The notes beneath the pieces were generated by a model that did no database searches, was not told the DNA's origin, and saw only the letters and a program-made list of their open reading frames with translations. A DNA stretch of 64,000 nucleotides from an uncultured Flavobacteriaceae bacterium (GTDB lineage: Bacteria > Bacteroidota > Bacteroidia > Flavobacteriales > Flavobacteriaceae): positions 62,001 through 126,000 of the forward strand of contig CANMLX010000001.1 in the NCBI GenBank assembly GCA_947498845.1, in the 5' to 3' direction. Of this stretch, positions 42,324 through 51,791 are shown piece by piece. Positions within the stretch are counted from its first letter, which is position 1. Each line of letters opens with the position of its first letter. A program made the translations under genes and the position numbers.

Positions 42324-43934
42324 CTATTTCTTAATTTTGTCTAATTTAAAAAATTCTATGTAACTATCTGGATTTTCAACCGTCCCTCTTTCTGAAACGA
42401 GTTTAATATCAATGTTACGTTCTTTAGCTTTAAATGCGAAATCTTCTAAAATTTCAATAATATCGTTATCTAAGTATCTGGTTTTCCTTACATCTAATTC
42501 TAAAGAAGAATTTTCAGGTAATTTATCTAATTCTTTTAAAATAGATGCTTTGTTGAAGAATGTCACCTCTTCAGCTAAAGTCATTTTTATGTTACCATCA
42601 TCAACATCTTCACCTTCTTTATGTAAAAAGTGTGAGTTTTGGAAGCTTTTTAATAAGATGACAAAAATCCCAACGGCTAGACCTAATCCAATCCCAAGTA
42701 ATAAATCACCAGTAATCGCCATAGGTAACACTGTTGCCATAAATGGTAGCCATTGTTTCCAGCCTGATTTAAACATGGTTTTAAATGTTGAAGGTTTCGC
42801 TAATTTAAAGCCTACAATAAATAATATAGCAGCCAGTACAGCTAAAGGAATTTTATTAAGCAAAGTCGGAATTAATATTACAGATATTAACAGGAAAAAG
42901 CCATGAATAATTGCTGATACTTTACTTTTTCCACCAGATTGTATGTTTGCAGAACTTCTAACAATTACTTGAGTTATTGGGAGACCTCCAATAAGTCCAG
43001 AAATAATATTTCCTGTGCCTTGAGCTATTAATTCTCGGTTAGTTGGTGTTACGTTTTTCTCGGGATCTAATTTGTCTGTAGCTTCCACACATAATAAGGT
43101 TTCTAAACTTGCTACAATAGCAATAGTAAAGGCAATAATCCAAACATTCTTATCTGTAATTGCTGAGAAATTAGGAAAACTAAACTGTCCCTTAAAACTA
43201 TCAAAACTATCAGGGACAGGAACAGATACAAGTTGATTTTCAAATAAACCTAAAGTACCTCCTTTGGTAACTAAATAAAAAATAATACCAATAACAACCG
43301 CTACTAAAGGCCCTTGAATTAATTGAAATATTTTAGCTTTTTTGGATAATATGTTAGACCACAAGAGTAAAATGCCTATGGAAACGATTCCAATTAATGT
43401 AGCCCCAGTATTTATATTGCCACTTATGAGAGCATTTATAGAGTTTAACAACCCCGAAATTAAATTATCCCATTCTACTTGAAGAAACTCATAATTACCC
43501 GTAGGGTTTTTATCCATACCAAAAAAATAAGGAATCTGTTTTAGTATAATAATGATTCCAATACCTGTAAGCATGCCTTTGATAACAGAAGAAGGAAAGA
43601 AATAAGCGATAATGCCTGCTCTTGCCATTCCTAAGAGTATTTGGATGATACCTGCTAAAACTACAGCGACTAAAAACTTTTCAAAGCCACCATCTTCTAA
43701 GCCTCCTAGCGTAACAATAGCAGCTAATACAATAGCGGCTAAACCTGCGGCAGGACCACTTACACCGATTGCAGATCCACTAATACTAGCTACTACTATA
43801 CCTCCTACTATACCTGCGATTAATCCTGAAAAAAGTGGCGCACCACTGGCTAAAGCAATACCCAAACACAAGGGTAGTGCTACAAAGAATACGACTATAC
43901 TAGCTGGTAAGTCGTTTTTAATTGTTTTAAACAT
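42324..43934 (-). CDS. SulP-family anion transporter (first of two)
   Basis: The 536-residue protein has MFKTIKNDLPASIVVFFVAL and PLCLGIALASGAPLFSGLIA at the N-terminus, about 12 helices, SSANIQSGGKSKVSAIIHGF in the core and a short C-terminal STAS-like domain (LELDVRKTRYLDNDIIEILE). It is a paralogue of the next gene, but shorter. Having two SulP genes with one anhydrase suggests two transport modes, or a heteromer; this is inferred. Confidence 0.92.
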   Translation of the reverse strand: MFKTIKNDLPASIVVFFVALPLCLGIALASGAPLFSGLIAGIVGGIVVASISGSAIGVSGPAAGLAAIVLAAIVTLGGLEDGGFEKFLVAVVLAGIIQILLGMARAGIIAYFFPSSVIKGMLTGIGIIIILKQIPYFFGMDKNPTGNYEFLQVEWDNLISGLLNSINALISGNINTGATLIGIVSIGILLLWSNILSKKAKIFQLIQGPLVAVVIGIIFYLVTKGGTLGLFENQLVSVPVPDSFDSFKGQFSFPNFSAITDKNVWIIAFTIAIVASLETLLCVEATDKLDPEKNVTPTNRELIAQGTGNIISGLIGGLPITQVIVRSSANIQSGGKSKVSAIIHGFFLLISVILIPTLLNKIPLAVLAAILFIVGFKLAKPSTFKTMFKSGWKQWLPFMATVLPMAITGDLLLGIGLGLAVGIFVILLKSFQNSHFLHKEGEDVDDGNIKMTLAEEVTFFNKASILKELDKLPENSSLELDVRKTRYLDNDIIEILEDFAFKAKERNIDIKLVSERGTVENPDSYIEFFKLDKIKK

Positions 43935-44003
43935 ATTTTAATATTATAAAAGTTATTTAATAAAATTTTAACTGCACTTACCACGTGCAGTTTTTTAAAC
44001 GTG

Positions 44004-44300
44004 TTATAATATTAATTCTGGTGGAGGTGATATAAGGTTTAAATGTGGTTTAGGGTATTTTTTGAAGTAATATCTTAGATTATCTTCAGACGCTTTGGAT
44101 AAGACATCTGTTTCACGTAAGGTGTTTTCTAAAAAAATAAAATCTATCGTGTCTTTTTCAAAGCCTTTATCTTCTTCTTCTGTAGAGGTGTAAAATACCG
44201 AAACATCAATAGAATTATCAATAACAGAAATAATCGTTGGCGCAGATAAAAACGCCATAAAGATTACTCCAAAAAGTATTGATAACAGTTGTTTTAACAT
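44004..44300 (-). CDS. Small exported or membrane-anchored hypothetical protein
   Basis: The 98-residue protein begins with a hydrophobic helix (LLSILFGVIFMAFLSAPTII) and has an acidic middle (STEEEDKGFEKDTIDF) and a Pro-rich end (YFKKYPKPHLNLISPPPELI). It precedes the SulP genes by 69 bases on the same strand and may be the operon's first gene. No family recognised. Confidence 0.6.
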   Translation of the reverse strand: MLKQLLSILFGVIFMAFLSAPTIISVIDNSIDVSVFYTSTEEEDKGFEKDTIDFIFLENTLRETDVLSKASEDNLRYYFKKYPKPHLNLISPPPELIL

Positions 44301-44348
44301 ATTTTATTGATAACCAGTTTATACAAATATAGCATTTGTAAATTAGTA

Positions 44349-44404
44349 GTGAAACTCTATTTTGAAAAATTGATGAGCAATGTATTCAAAATAGTAAGTT
44401 TAAC
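44349..44404. repeat. Repeat A, copy 4
   Basis: Begins GTGAAACTCTATTTTGAAAA and ends ATTCAAAATAGTAAGTTTAAC. The arms CTATTTTGAA and TTCAAAATAG are perfect complements, the best of the four copies. It lies between the small exported protein gene (starting at 44300) and the end of batE. Confidence 0.75.
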
Positions 44405-44527
44405 CTGTTAATTATTTGTAGGACTAATCAATCTAAGAAGCCGCATCCCAGCTTTAATGTATCAATTCTTGGTTTGTTTTTAGAGATACAAGAGTTGTAA
44501 ATAGGTAAATGTTATTTATAAACCGCT

Positions 44528-45289
44528 TTAATTGTTTAACGTTTTTATATCATTAGAACGTATCCAACCTGTTTTATCATCAGAAAGTTTAATTTTTTTC
44601 CAATCATTAACCGATTCTAATACTTGCACTTTTGTGCCTTCGTGTAGTCTAAAAACTTCTTCACTTCGTAAGTTAGGTTCGCTTTTTACTTTACTCTCTT
44701 GAGCAAAAACTATGGCTGGATTATTTTTCTTATCTAATCCATATTTATTAAATGCTAGTGCTAGTGTAACACACAATACTATTAAAGCTAGTGCGCTACC
44801 AATAAAAGCAATTCTCTTTTTTAAGGTTGAATAGGAGAAGTAATAGATTAAAAAGAATATTACAAATAAGAATACTAACACGACCGACGTTTTTGCCCAA
44901 CCATCAAAACTCATAGTATTGGTGATGTTTTTTAAAACTTTAGAAAAGCCTACTTCTGGAATCGTGCCTATGGCATCGATAGTCATATTTTGGGCATAAG
45001 CCAGATTGTCTTTTATATCCTTATCTCCTGGGGCTAACTGTAATGCTTTTTCGTAGTAGAAAACACTAGGCGCTACATTGCTTAATTTATAATGCGCATT
45101 GGCTAAATTAAAGTAAAGATCGGATGAGTGCTTTCCTGTTTTTAGTATCGCCATATACTTGTCGATGGCTTCTGCATATTTACCTTGGTTGTACAAGGCG
45201 TTTCCTTGATTAAAATAATCGTTGTTATTTTGAGCAGATGCGAAAGATAAACTTAGTAGTAGGATTACTATGTAAAAAACTTTTTGCAT
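44528..45289 (-). CDS. batE: BatE: TPR and SH3 membrane protein of the aerotolerance operon
   Basis: The 253-residue protein has a signal peptide (VILLLSLSFASAQ), TPR repeats at about 25-105 (YFNQGNALYNQGKYAEAIDK, ANAHYKLSNVAPSVFYYEKA), two membrane helices (about 130-152 and 162-182), and an SH3-like domain at about 195-250 (RLHEGTKVQVLESVNDWKKI). This is the BatE layout. Last gene of the Bat operon, two bases after batD. Bat proteins aid oxygen tolerance and envelope integrity; the mechanism is unsettled. Confidence 0.9.
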   Translation of the reverse strand: MQKVFYIVILLLSLSFASAQNNNDYFNQGNALYNQGKYAEAIDKYMAILKTGKHSSDLYFNLANAHYKLSNVAPSVFYYEKALQLAPGDKDIKDNLAYAQNMTIDAIGTIPEVGFSKVLKNITNTMSFDGWAKTSVVLVFLFVIFFLIYYFSYSTLKKRIAFIGSALALIVLCVTLALAFNKYGLDKKNNPAIVFAQESKVKSEPNLRSEEVFRLHEGTKVQVLESVNDWKKIKLSDDKTGWIRSNDIKTLNN

Positions 45290-45291
45290 AA

Positions 45292-47073
45292 TTAACGGGC
45301 TTGTTTATCAATTAATGAAATAGTTTTGGCTGCCTTTTCATAATCCTCTTGCATAGTAACATTCGTAATTGGTGTATAACGTGCCAGTTCGCAATTTTCA
45401 AAAATAGCTATAAAGTCTTGAACAACACTATTTTCAACACTTCTTTCTTGAAGTAATTGTTTAATTCTGTCTTTGCTTAATTCACTGGTTTCAATATTCA
45501 ATTTTGCTTTTAAATAATTATGAAATGCCTTTTCTAAAGCAATGTAAAATGCTTCTTTTTTACCTAATGCTTTTTTAGCATTGCTTAAGTATTTGCGGGA
45601 TAGTTTATCGGCTTTTCTAATTTTATTACCTTCAACATCGGCATCCCTATCGGCCTTTTTTCTTCTAACAAAAATGGCTAGAGGGATGGCTAAAAAAGGC
45701 AATAAAAGCATGCTCCAAAATAAATTTGATTTAAAAAAATATGAAGGTTTACTTGAGATAAAGTTTGTTTTAGTTTTTATAAAGGAAAATTGATTATTAG
45801 CTGCAGTTACAACTTGTTTTGCTGGATTTTGAGATGTGCCAGTATTATTTGTATTTGCAACATTATTATTGGTAGGCCCATTAAGTACATCAATTATAAT
45901 TTCTTCTGAGGATAAACGCTTATAGCTTTTAGTTTTTAAATCAAAATATGAAAACGAAACACTTGGTATAGGATATTTGCCTTTGTATTGTGGTACAACA
46001 GTGTAGGTGTCTGTAATAGTCCCTTGCATGCCAATACTTGTCGTAGAAATCCTTTCTTTATGTTCTGGTTCGTATACTTCCAGTGAACTTGGTAAGGATA
46101 TTTTTGGAAGCTTAAATAACTTTAAATTTCCTTTACCCTTTACCTGAACTTTAGCTTGCAAAGATTCAGAAGCATCTAATTGTGTTTTAGACGTTGTGAC
46201 TTTAAACGAAAAATCACCAACGGCACCATTAAAATCGGCTGGTTTGCCCTCCTCGGGTAATGGTTTTACGTTTATAATACGTTTACCAGCAGTAACGGTC
46301 CTATTTACAGCAGTCATTAAACGACTGCCAAAGATATCACGGCGGTTAGTTGGGACTTCTACAGCAATATCTAAACTTAGAGGATCGATAGTTAGTTTCC
46401 CTGTTTTTTGTGGATAGAGCACCGTTTTTTTAAGAACAAGAAAGCGATAATCTTCTCCTTTATATGTGCCATTTTGTACACGTTGTCCTTTAGTATCTAT
46501 ATTCTGACTCCAAAAATCATTATATCTGGGAGCATCTAATTCTTGCCAATTACGTACACCCGTATTTGCAGCAACATATAATTTATACACAACAGTTATA
46601 GCTTGGTTTAAATAAGGGCTAGTGTTGGAAATTTCGGCAATTACATGAATGTTTTCGGAAGCTATATAATTGGGGTCGTTTGGATCTTTAGGTTTATCTA
46701 TGGCTTTGGTGACTTGTACCTTTATAGGTGAGGTTTTGTAGGTTTCACCTGCTATAGTTATGGTGGCTTGATTAATAGTGAAATTACCTTGTTTTTTAGG
46801 CGCTAAAAAATAACTATAGGTTTTTTTATATGTACGAACACCGTTAATCCAGGAATTACTTACCGATTGGTTTGGGCCTCCAACAACTGTAAACCCAGAG
46901 AAACTTGGCGCACTAAAATTGTCGCCATCTTTGTTCATCTCGAAATCTATACGAAGCCGTTCATTAACACCTAGTTTTTTTTTGCTAACCTTAGCTTCAA
47001 ATTTAACTTGAGATGTACCAATGCTGGTAGTGAGTAATGTTAATAGTATAAATGTATAGTGTAGTAGTCTCAT
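45292..47073 (-). CDS. batD: BatD: oxygen-tolerance protein
   Basis: The 593-residue protein has a signal peptide (LLTLLTTSIGTSQ), a long beta-rich periplasmic region starting VKFEAKVSKKKLGVNERLRI (BatD family), and a membrane helix at about 443-463 (SNLFWSMLLLPFLAIPLAIF) followed by a basic cytoplasmic tail of about 130 residues. Length fits BatD. It lies between batC and batE in the operon. Confidence 0.92.
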   Translation of the reverse strand: MRLLHYTFILLTLLTTSIGTSQVKFEAKVSKKKLGVNERLRIDFEMNKDGDNFSAPSFSGFTVVGGPNQSVSNSWINGVRTYKKTYSYFLAPKKQGNFTINQATITIAGETYKTSPIKVQVTKAIDKPKDPNDPNYIASENIHVIAEISNTSPYLNQAITVVYKLYVAANTGVRNWQELDAPRYNDFWSQNIDTKGQRVQNGTYKGEDYRFLVLKKTVLYPQKTGKLTIDPLSLDIAVEVPTNRRDIFGSRLMTAVNRTVTAGKRIINVKPLPEEGKPADFNGAVGDFSFKVTTSKTQLDASESLQAKVQVKGKGNLKLFKLPKISLPSSLEVYEPEHKERISTTSIGMQGTITDTYTVVPQYKGKYPIPSVSFSYFDLKTKSYKRLSSEEIIIDVLNGPTNNNVANTNNTGTSQNPAKQVVTAANNQFSFIKTKTNFISSKPSYFFKSNLFWSMLLLPFLAIPLAIFVRRKKADRDADVEGNKIRKADKLSRKYLSNAKKALGKKEAFYIALEKAFHNYLKAKLNIETSELSKDRIKQLLQERSVENSVVQDFIAIFENCELARYTPITNVTMQEDYEKAAKTISLIDKQAR

Positions 47074-47123
47074 TTTAATAGCAACGGGTTTTATTTAAGT
47101 TATGCCTTAACTGCAACGCGTTC

Positions 47124-47990
47124 TTACCAATCTTTATCTGTTTTAATTTTTATGCCTTTTTGTTTTTCTGCATTCATTTTCTCCTGAACTTTCTGTTCCT
47201 GATTATTCATAGCGTCTAACAGGCTTTTAATTTGTTGAGGTGATAATTGTCCAGGCTTTGGTTGAGGTTTAGGTTGCTCTTTGTTATCACCCTTATCGCC
47301 TTTGTTTTTATCTTTTTCTTTATTCTTATCATCATCTTTTTCGTCTTCTTTCTTATCCTCATCACCATCATCCTTATTTTTATCTTCTTTGTCTTCACCG
47401 TCTTTCTTGTCATCCTTTTTATCTCCTTCTTTATCCTTGTCCTCTTTTTTATCTTTATTTTCTTTGTTTTCGTTTTTTTCGTTCTGGTCTTTGTTTTTGT
47501 CGTCTTTATTTTCGTTGTTTTGCTCATCTTGTTTCTCTTGCTCTGCACAAGCCTTAGCGATACCAAGATTGTAACGCGTTTCATTATCTTTTGGATTATT
47601 ACGTAATGCATTTTTATAAGCTTCTACAGCTTCTTTACATTTTTTGGTTTGCATTAAGATATTCCCAATATTATGAAATGCTTTGTGTTTTTCTTCTTTT
47701 GAAGAGGACAATTTAGTAGTTTGTTGGTGGCGATACAAGGCTTCTTCTAAGTTACCACTTTTGTAGTAGGAGTTTCCTAAATTGTACATGCCAGCAATGT
47801 TATTAGTCTTTTTGGAGATCGCCTTACGGTATTCCATTTCTGCTGAAATAAACGCATCGTTATTTGCCAAAGCATTAGCTTCGTATACATGATTGTTAGA
47901 CGCTTTTTCAGCTAGCAAGCGTTCTTTATTGTTTTGAGAAAACAATGCTAAAGAAAAGCAGGATACTATAATTAGTAATAATCGTTTCAT
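47124..47990 (-). CDS. batC: BatC: TPR protein with long charged region
   Basis: The 288-residue protein has a signal peptide (LLIIVSCFSLALFSQ), TPR repeats at about 40-150 (NLGNSYYKSGNLEEALYRHQ, HNIGNILMQTKKCKEAVEAY), then about 90 residues almost wholly of K, D, E, N and G (for example KEDKDKEGDKKDDKKDGEDK), and a C-terminal segment from PKPGQLSPQQIKSLLDAMNN on. The charged region is probably disordered and creates long open frames on the other strand that are not genes. Typical BatC. Confidence 0.92.
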   Translation of the reverse strand: MKRLLLIIVSCFSLALFSQNNKERLLAEKASNNHVYEANALANNDAFISAEMEYRKAISKKTNNIAGMYNLGNSYYKSGNLEEALYRHQQTTKLSSSKEEKHKAFHNIGNILMQTKKCKEAVEAYKNALRNNPKDNETRYNLGIAKACAEQEKQDEQNNENKDDKNKDQNEKNENKENKDKKEDKDKEGDKKDDKKDGEDKEDKNKDDGDEDKKEDEKDDDKNKEKDKNKGDKGDNKEQPKPQPKPGQLSPQQIKSLLDAMNNQEQKVQEKMNAEKQKGIKIKTDKDW

Positions 47991-48045
47991 TTTTAATCTT
48001 AATTATACAAGATATAAAATAGTGTTGTTTAAGTCGTTAAAAAAA

Positions 48046-49089
48046 TTATAAATTCTCATTAAACAAATTGAGTTTTTTTAACCATTCTGTTTTACGTTCT
48101 AATAGAAAAATATCTAAAAACAAAAAGAAAATCCCAAAACCTAAAAACCATTGAAACTGATCTTTAAAATCGGCAAATTGTTTCGCTTCAAACTCTGTTT
48201 TATCCATTTTGTTTAAAATATCGCGAATATTTTCTACAACATTATTCGTTATTTTCCCATTGATATAAGCACCATCTGCTTCGGCAGCGATATCTTTTAA
48301 AGTGTCTTCATTTAATTTTGTGATAACGGTTTCTCCTTGGCTATCTTTTTTATAACTTGTCACTACACCATTTCGCTTTAAGGGAATTGGGCCTCCTTTT
48401 ACATCACCTACGCCTATAGTAAAAATGCGAATTCCTTCTTTATTTGCTTCTTCAGCATAGGCTACAGCTGCTTCACTGTGGTCTTCGCCGTCTGATATTA
48501 TGATGAGAATTTTATTAGTTTGTCCATCATCATCAAAATAGGTTTTAGATAACTTAATGGCTTCGTTAATTGCTGTTCCTTGAGAAGACAACATATCTGT
48601 ATTCATGTTGTTTAAGAACATTTTTGCGGATCCATAATCTGTAGTTATTGGTAGTTGTGGAATGGCTCTTCCTGCATAAGCGATTATACCTATACGGTCG
48701 CTTGCTAAATTATTGATAATTTGTGTGACCAACTGTTTTGCTTTATCTAATCTACTAGGAGCAATGTCTTCTGCAAGCATACTTTTAGATACATCTACAG
48801 CAAATACAATATCTACACCTTCTCTTTTTACAGTTTCTAATTTTGTGCCATTTTTTGGGTTTACCAGAGCCATAGATAAACAGGCAAAAGCTAAACAAAG
48901 TAAGACTGTTTTTAGGACTGATTTTAAAAGGGATTTATTTGGGCTTAAGCGATTCATCATTGCCTTATCGGCAAACTTGTTTTGCGTATTTCTTTTCCAA
49001 ATTTGAAGTAATAGAAACAGCACTACTATCATTGGAATGATGAGTAATGTCCAAAACCATATTTTTTCTTCTAATAAATCAAACATCAA
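48046..49089 (-). CDS. batB: BatB: vWA membrane protein
   Basis: The 347-residue protein has N-terminal membrane helices (about 11-29 and 57-77), a von Willebrand A domain with MIDAS Asp99-Val-Ser101-Lys-Ser103 (FAVDVSKSMLAED) and a C-terminal membrane helix near 315-332. BatA and BatB are sister proteins thought to interact through their vWA domains. It starts 11 bases after batA. Confidence 0.93.
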   Translation of the reverse strand: MMFDLLEEKIWFWTLLIIPMIVVLFLLLQIWKRNTQNKFADKAMMNRLSPNKSLLKSVLKTVLLCLAFACLSMALVNPKNGTKLETVKREGVDIVFAVDVSKSMLAEDIAPSRLDKAKQLVTQIINNLASDRIGIIAYAGRAIPQLPITTDYGSAKMFLNNMNTDMLSSQGTAINEAIKLSKTYFDDDGQTNKILIIISDGEDHSEAAVAYAEEANKEGIRIFTIGVGDVKGGPIPLKRNGVVTSYKKDSQGETVITKLNEDTLKDIAAEADGAYINGKITNNVVENIRDILNKMDKTEFEAKQFADFKDQFQWFLGFGIFFLFLDIFLLERKTEWLKKLNLFNENL

Positions 49090-49100
49090 TCAATAATTTT

Positions 49101-50108
49101 TTAAATAAAGCTTCTAAACACAGTAAATCGAAGTAATACTTCTAAAAGTAAAAACAAACCTGCAAGAATCACTAAAGAACGGTATTTTTCATCATAGTTA
49201 TAGAATTTAAATTCTTCTACATCGGTTTTTTCTAGCTTGTTTATTTCTTTATAAATTTCTTCTAACTTTTTGTTGTTTGTAGCTCTAAAATATTTCCCAC
49301 CTGTTTCAGCGGCAATTTCTTTTAATAGTTTTTCATCTATTTCTACCTGAATACGTCTGTATTGAAAACGCCCAGTTCTGGCATCTATAGCTACTGGAGA
49401 TAATGCCATGCCATTTGTGCCTAAGCCAATGGTATATGTTTTTATCCCATATTCTAGAGCAAGTTCACTGGCTATTTTTGGATCTATAAACCCTGTGTTG
49501 TTTACACCATCGGTTAATAGAATAATCACTTTGCTTTTTGCTTTACTATCCTTAAGCCGGTTAACAGCTGTCGCTAATCCCATGCCAATGGCGGTGCCTC
49601 CTTCTATAATATTGTTGTATTTTATACTTCTTAAGGAATTTAGTACAATAGCCTTATCACTTGTTATAGGTGTTTTTGTATAGCTTTCTCCAGCGTATTC
49701 CACGAGTCCAATTCTATCGTTAGGGCGTCCTTTTATAAATTGTGACGCTACTTTTTTAAGGGCATCTAAACGATTTGGTTTTAGGTCTTTGGCAAGCATA
49801 CTAGCAGAAACGTCTATAGCCATGATAATATCAATCCCTCTGGTGGTTTTGGTTTTAGTAGATACATCTACAGATTGCGGTCTCGCTAATGCCGTTATTA
49901 ATAGTGTTAATGCTAAAAGCCTTAGTGCAAAAAGGAGGTGCTTTAATTTTGGTAACCATGAATTAGTGACTTTAAACCCTTTTAAACTAGATATTTTAAG
50001 CTCTGCCGTTTGCTTTTTTTGTTTAAATACATACCAGAGTATTGCTAAAGGTATTAACAATAGCAACCAAAACATGCTTTTATTTAAAAATTGAATTCCT
50101 TCAAACAT
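49101..50108 (-). CDS. batA: BatA: vWA membrane protein
   Basis: The 335-residue protein has helices at about 10-28 and 57-75, a vWA domain with MIDAS Asp99-Val-Ser101-Ala-Ser103 (MAIDVSASMLAKDL) and a C-terminal helix near 308-328. Its start overlaps the previous gene's stop by one base. It is a paralogue of BatB. Confidence 0.93.
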   Translation of the reverse strand: MFEGIQFLNKSMFWLLLLIPLAILWYVFKQKKQTAELKISSLKGFKVTNSWLPKLKHLLFALRLLALTLLITALARPQSVDVSTKTKTTRGIDIIMAIDVSASMLAKDLKPNRLDALKKVASQFIKGRPNDRIGLVEYAGESYTKTPITSDKAIVLNSLRSIKYNNIIEGGTAIGMGLATAVNRLKDSKAKSKVIILLTDGVNNTGFIDPKIASELALEYGIKTYTIGLGTNGMALSPVAIDARTGRFQYRRIQVEIDEKLLKEIAAETGGKYFRATNNKKLEEIYKEINKLEKTDVEEFKFYNYDEKYRSLVILAGLFLLLEVLLRFTVFRSFI

Positions 50109-51772
50109 TAGTCTTCATCATTTTTAAGTTCTACGGAATTTAATATACGCTTCACAATTTTATTAGCGTAATCGTCATTTTCTTTCCAAGTGAGTACTAC
50201 TTGTTGGATAGTATTATTTGCGTAAAATATTATAATAGTATAATTACCTTTTTCTAACTTATCTTTTGCCAATGAGGGGAAATCTGCTGTTCCATAAACT
50301 TTTAGTCCTTCTACTCCGTTTGGAGTTGCAAATTCCTCTGTTTTAGTAATCATATTTTTTACTCCTTGAGCTCCCATCATTTTAATACTTTGATCAGCTA
50401 TTTGTTTAAGTTCAATTTTAATTTCGTCCGAACTTTTCATCTTTGTAGAACTCACTACAATGCTAAATCTATTGATAATGCTTCCGTAAGCAAACACATT
50501 CATGTCTACTTTTTGTTTTGCTTCTTCAGAGATAGGAGGAGCTATTCTCTTTAAAACTTTAGGAGTAGAAATTTTTATAGGAGGTACACCATATTCACTA
50601 GTTACCCATTCTCCTTCTAAAAGTTCTTTACTTTCATGTCCTATAATGGTATCTTTTACATAGCCAAAGCCAAATTTAAAGGAAAAGCCTACGGCTGTTG
50701 CTAAGAGTAGAAATAATCCAATACCAACGGTGAGCCATATTTTTTTGCGTTTCTTTTTACGTTCTTGTTCTAAGCGATACTGTTCATCTAAAAGTTTTTC
50801 TTCTTCTGTAGGTTCTGGAAGTGCTTGTCTTACATGGTCTATTTCTACATCTATGGTGTCTCTATCTATTTCGGCTAAAGCAATATCGGGAGCAGATTTT
50901 GCAAACTTTACTAAATCGGCTCGTTTAAAAATACTTTCAATGTTAGAAATAGTTTCTTTGCTTAGATCTATTTGGTTAGCTGCTTTTAGTACGTTTAACT
51001 TGTTTACAAGTTCGTCTGTAGTGCTTTCTAAGGCATGATCATAAACTTTTTCATCTAAGTATTGTCTTATAATAAAGGTAAGCTCGGAGTAGTACTCTTT
51101 TATGTCTTCATGTTCCAGATAATGACTTTTTTCCAGCTTTTTTAGAGCTAATTTTGCACGATCATATGGTGGGAGTAATGCAATTTTCTCTTCTTCGGTT
51201 AATGGTTTTTTACGCCAAATAAACCACCATAATGCAAACCCAATTAATCCTATAATTAGCAGTGCTAAAAGCAAATATTTCCACCACGAATTATTACCAG
51301 ATTTATTAACTTCTATAATTGGTTTTATATCATACAACCCTTGAGTGGTGTCTAAAACTACATTATTTACTTCAACTTTTAACGAGTCTGTAAAAAAGGT
51401 TTTATCGCCAATAATTATTTTCTGTCTTGGGATGGTATAGGTTCCAGAATCGAACTGTGTTAAACCATACTTTTTTATTAGGTTGAATTTATCTTGTTTT
51501 TTAATCGTGTCAATAGGGTAGGACTCTATCATCTCCAAAGGAGTAAATGTTTGCCCTTCTGGAAATACTACTAAGTTCGTGGAGTCTGTTTCAACGTGAA
51601 CGTTAAAGGTGATTTGGTCTCCAATCTCAATTGAGGTGACATCTGTAGTAGAGGTGACTTGACTAAAAGAGAAAAGAGAAAAAAGAAAAAAGAAAAAAGA
51701 AAATATGACCAATGCCCGATTGCCGATGCCTGTTTTCTTTTTATTAATATGTTTTAATTCGTAAATCGTCAT
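50108..51772 (-). CDS. Membrane protein of the Bat operon (BatD/DUF4381-like)
   Basis: The 554-residue protein has a leader with a run of Phe and Leu (VIFSFFFFLFSLFSFSQ, about 22-38), a periplasmic beta domain (SIEIGDQITFNVHVETDS), a membrane helix at about 165-187 (YLLLALLIIGLIGFALWWFI), a cytoplasmic helical part with EEYYSEL-like motif (EDIKEYYSELTFIIRQYLDE) resembling DUF4381, a second helix at about 348-370 and a C-terminal domain of about 170 residues. It sits between the DUF58 gene and batA and is likely part of the same complex. Exact family uncertain. Confidence 0.75.
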   Translation of the reverse strand: MTIYELKHINKKKTGIGNRALVIFSFFFFLFSLFSFSQVTSTTDVTSIEIGDQITFNVHVETDSTNLVVFPEGQTFTPLEMIESYPIDTIKKQDKFNLIKKYGLTQFDSGTYTIPRQKIIIGDKTFFTDSLKVEVNNVVLDTTQGLYDIKPIIEVNKSGNNSWWKYLLLALLIIGLIGFALWWFIWRKKPLTEEEKIALLPPYDRAKLALKKLEKSHYLEHEDIKEYYSELTFIIRQYLDEKVYDHALESTTDELVNKLNVLKAANQIDLSKETISNIESIFKRADLVKFAKSAPDIALAEIDRDTIDVEIDHVRQALPEPTEEEKLLDEQYRLEQERKKKRKKIWLTVGIGLFLLLATAVGFSFKFGFGYVKDTIIGHESKELLEGEWVTSEYGVPPIKISTPKVLKRIAPPISEEAKQKVDMNVFAYGSIINRFSIVVSSTKMKSSDEIKIELKQIADQSIKMMGAQGVKNMITKTEEFATPNGVEGLKVYGTADFPSLAKDKLEKGNYTIIIFYANNTIQQVVLTWKENDDYANKIVKRILNSVELKNDED

Positions 51773-51791
51773 TCGTAAATCTAAAATAGTT

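Noticed and set aside
47216..47611. Long open frames on both strands over the charged region of batC
   Set aside because: They arise from the K/D/E-rich repetitive codons of batC, give runs of one residue type and have no independent support.
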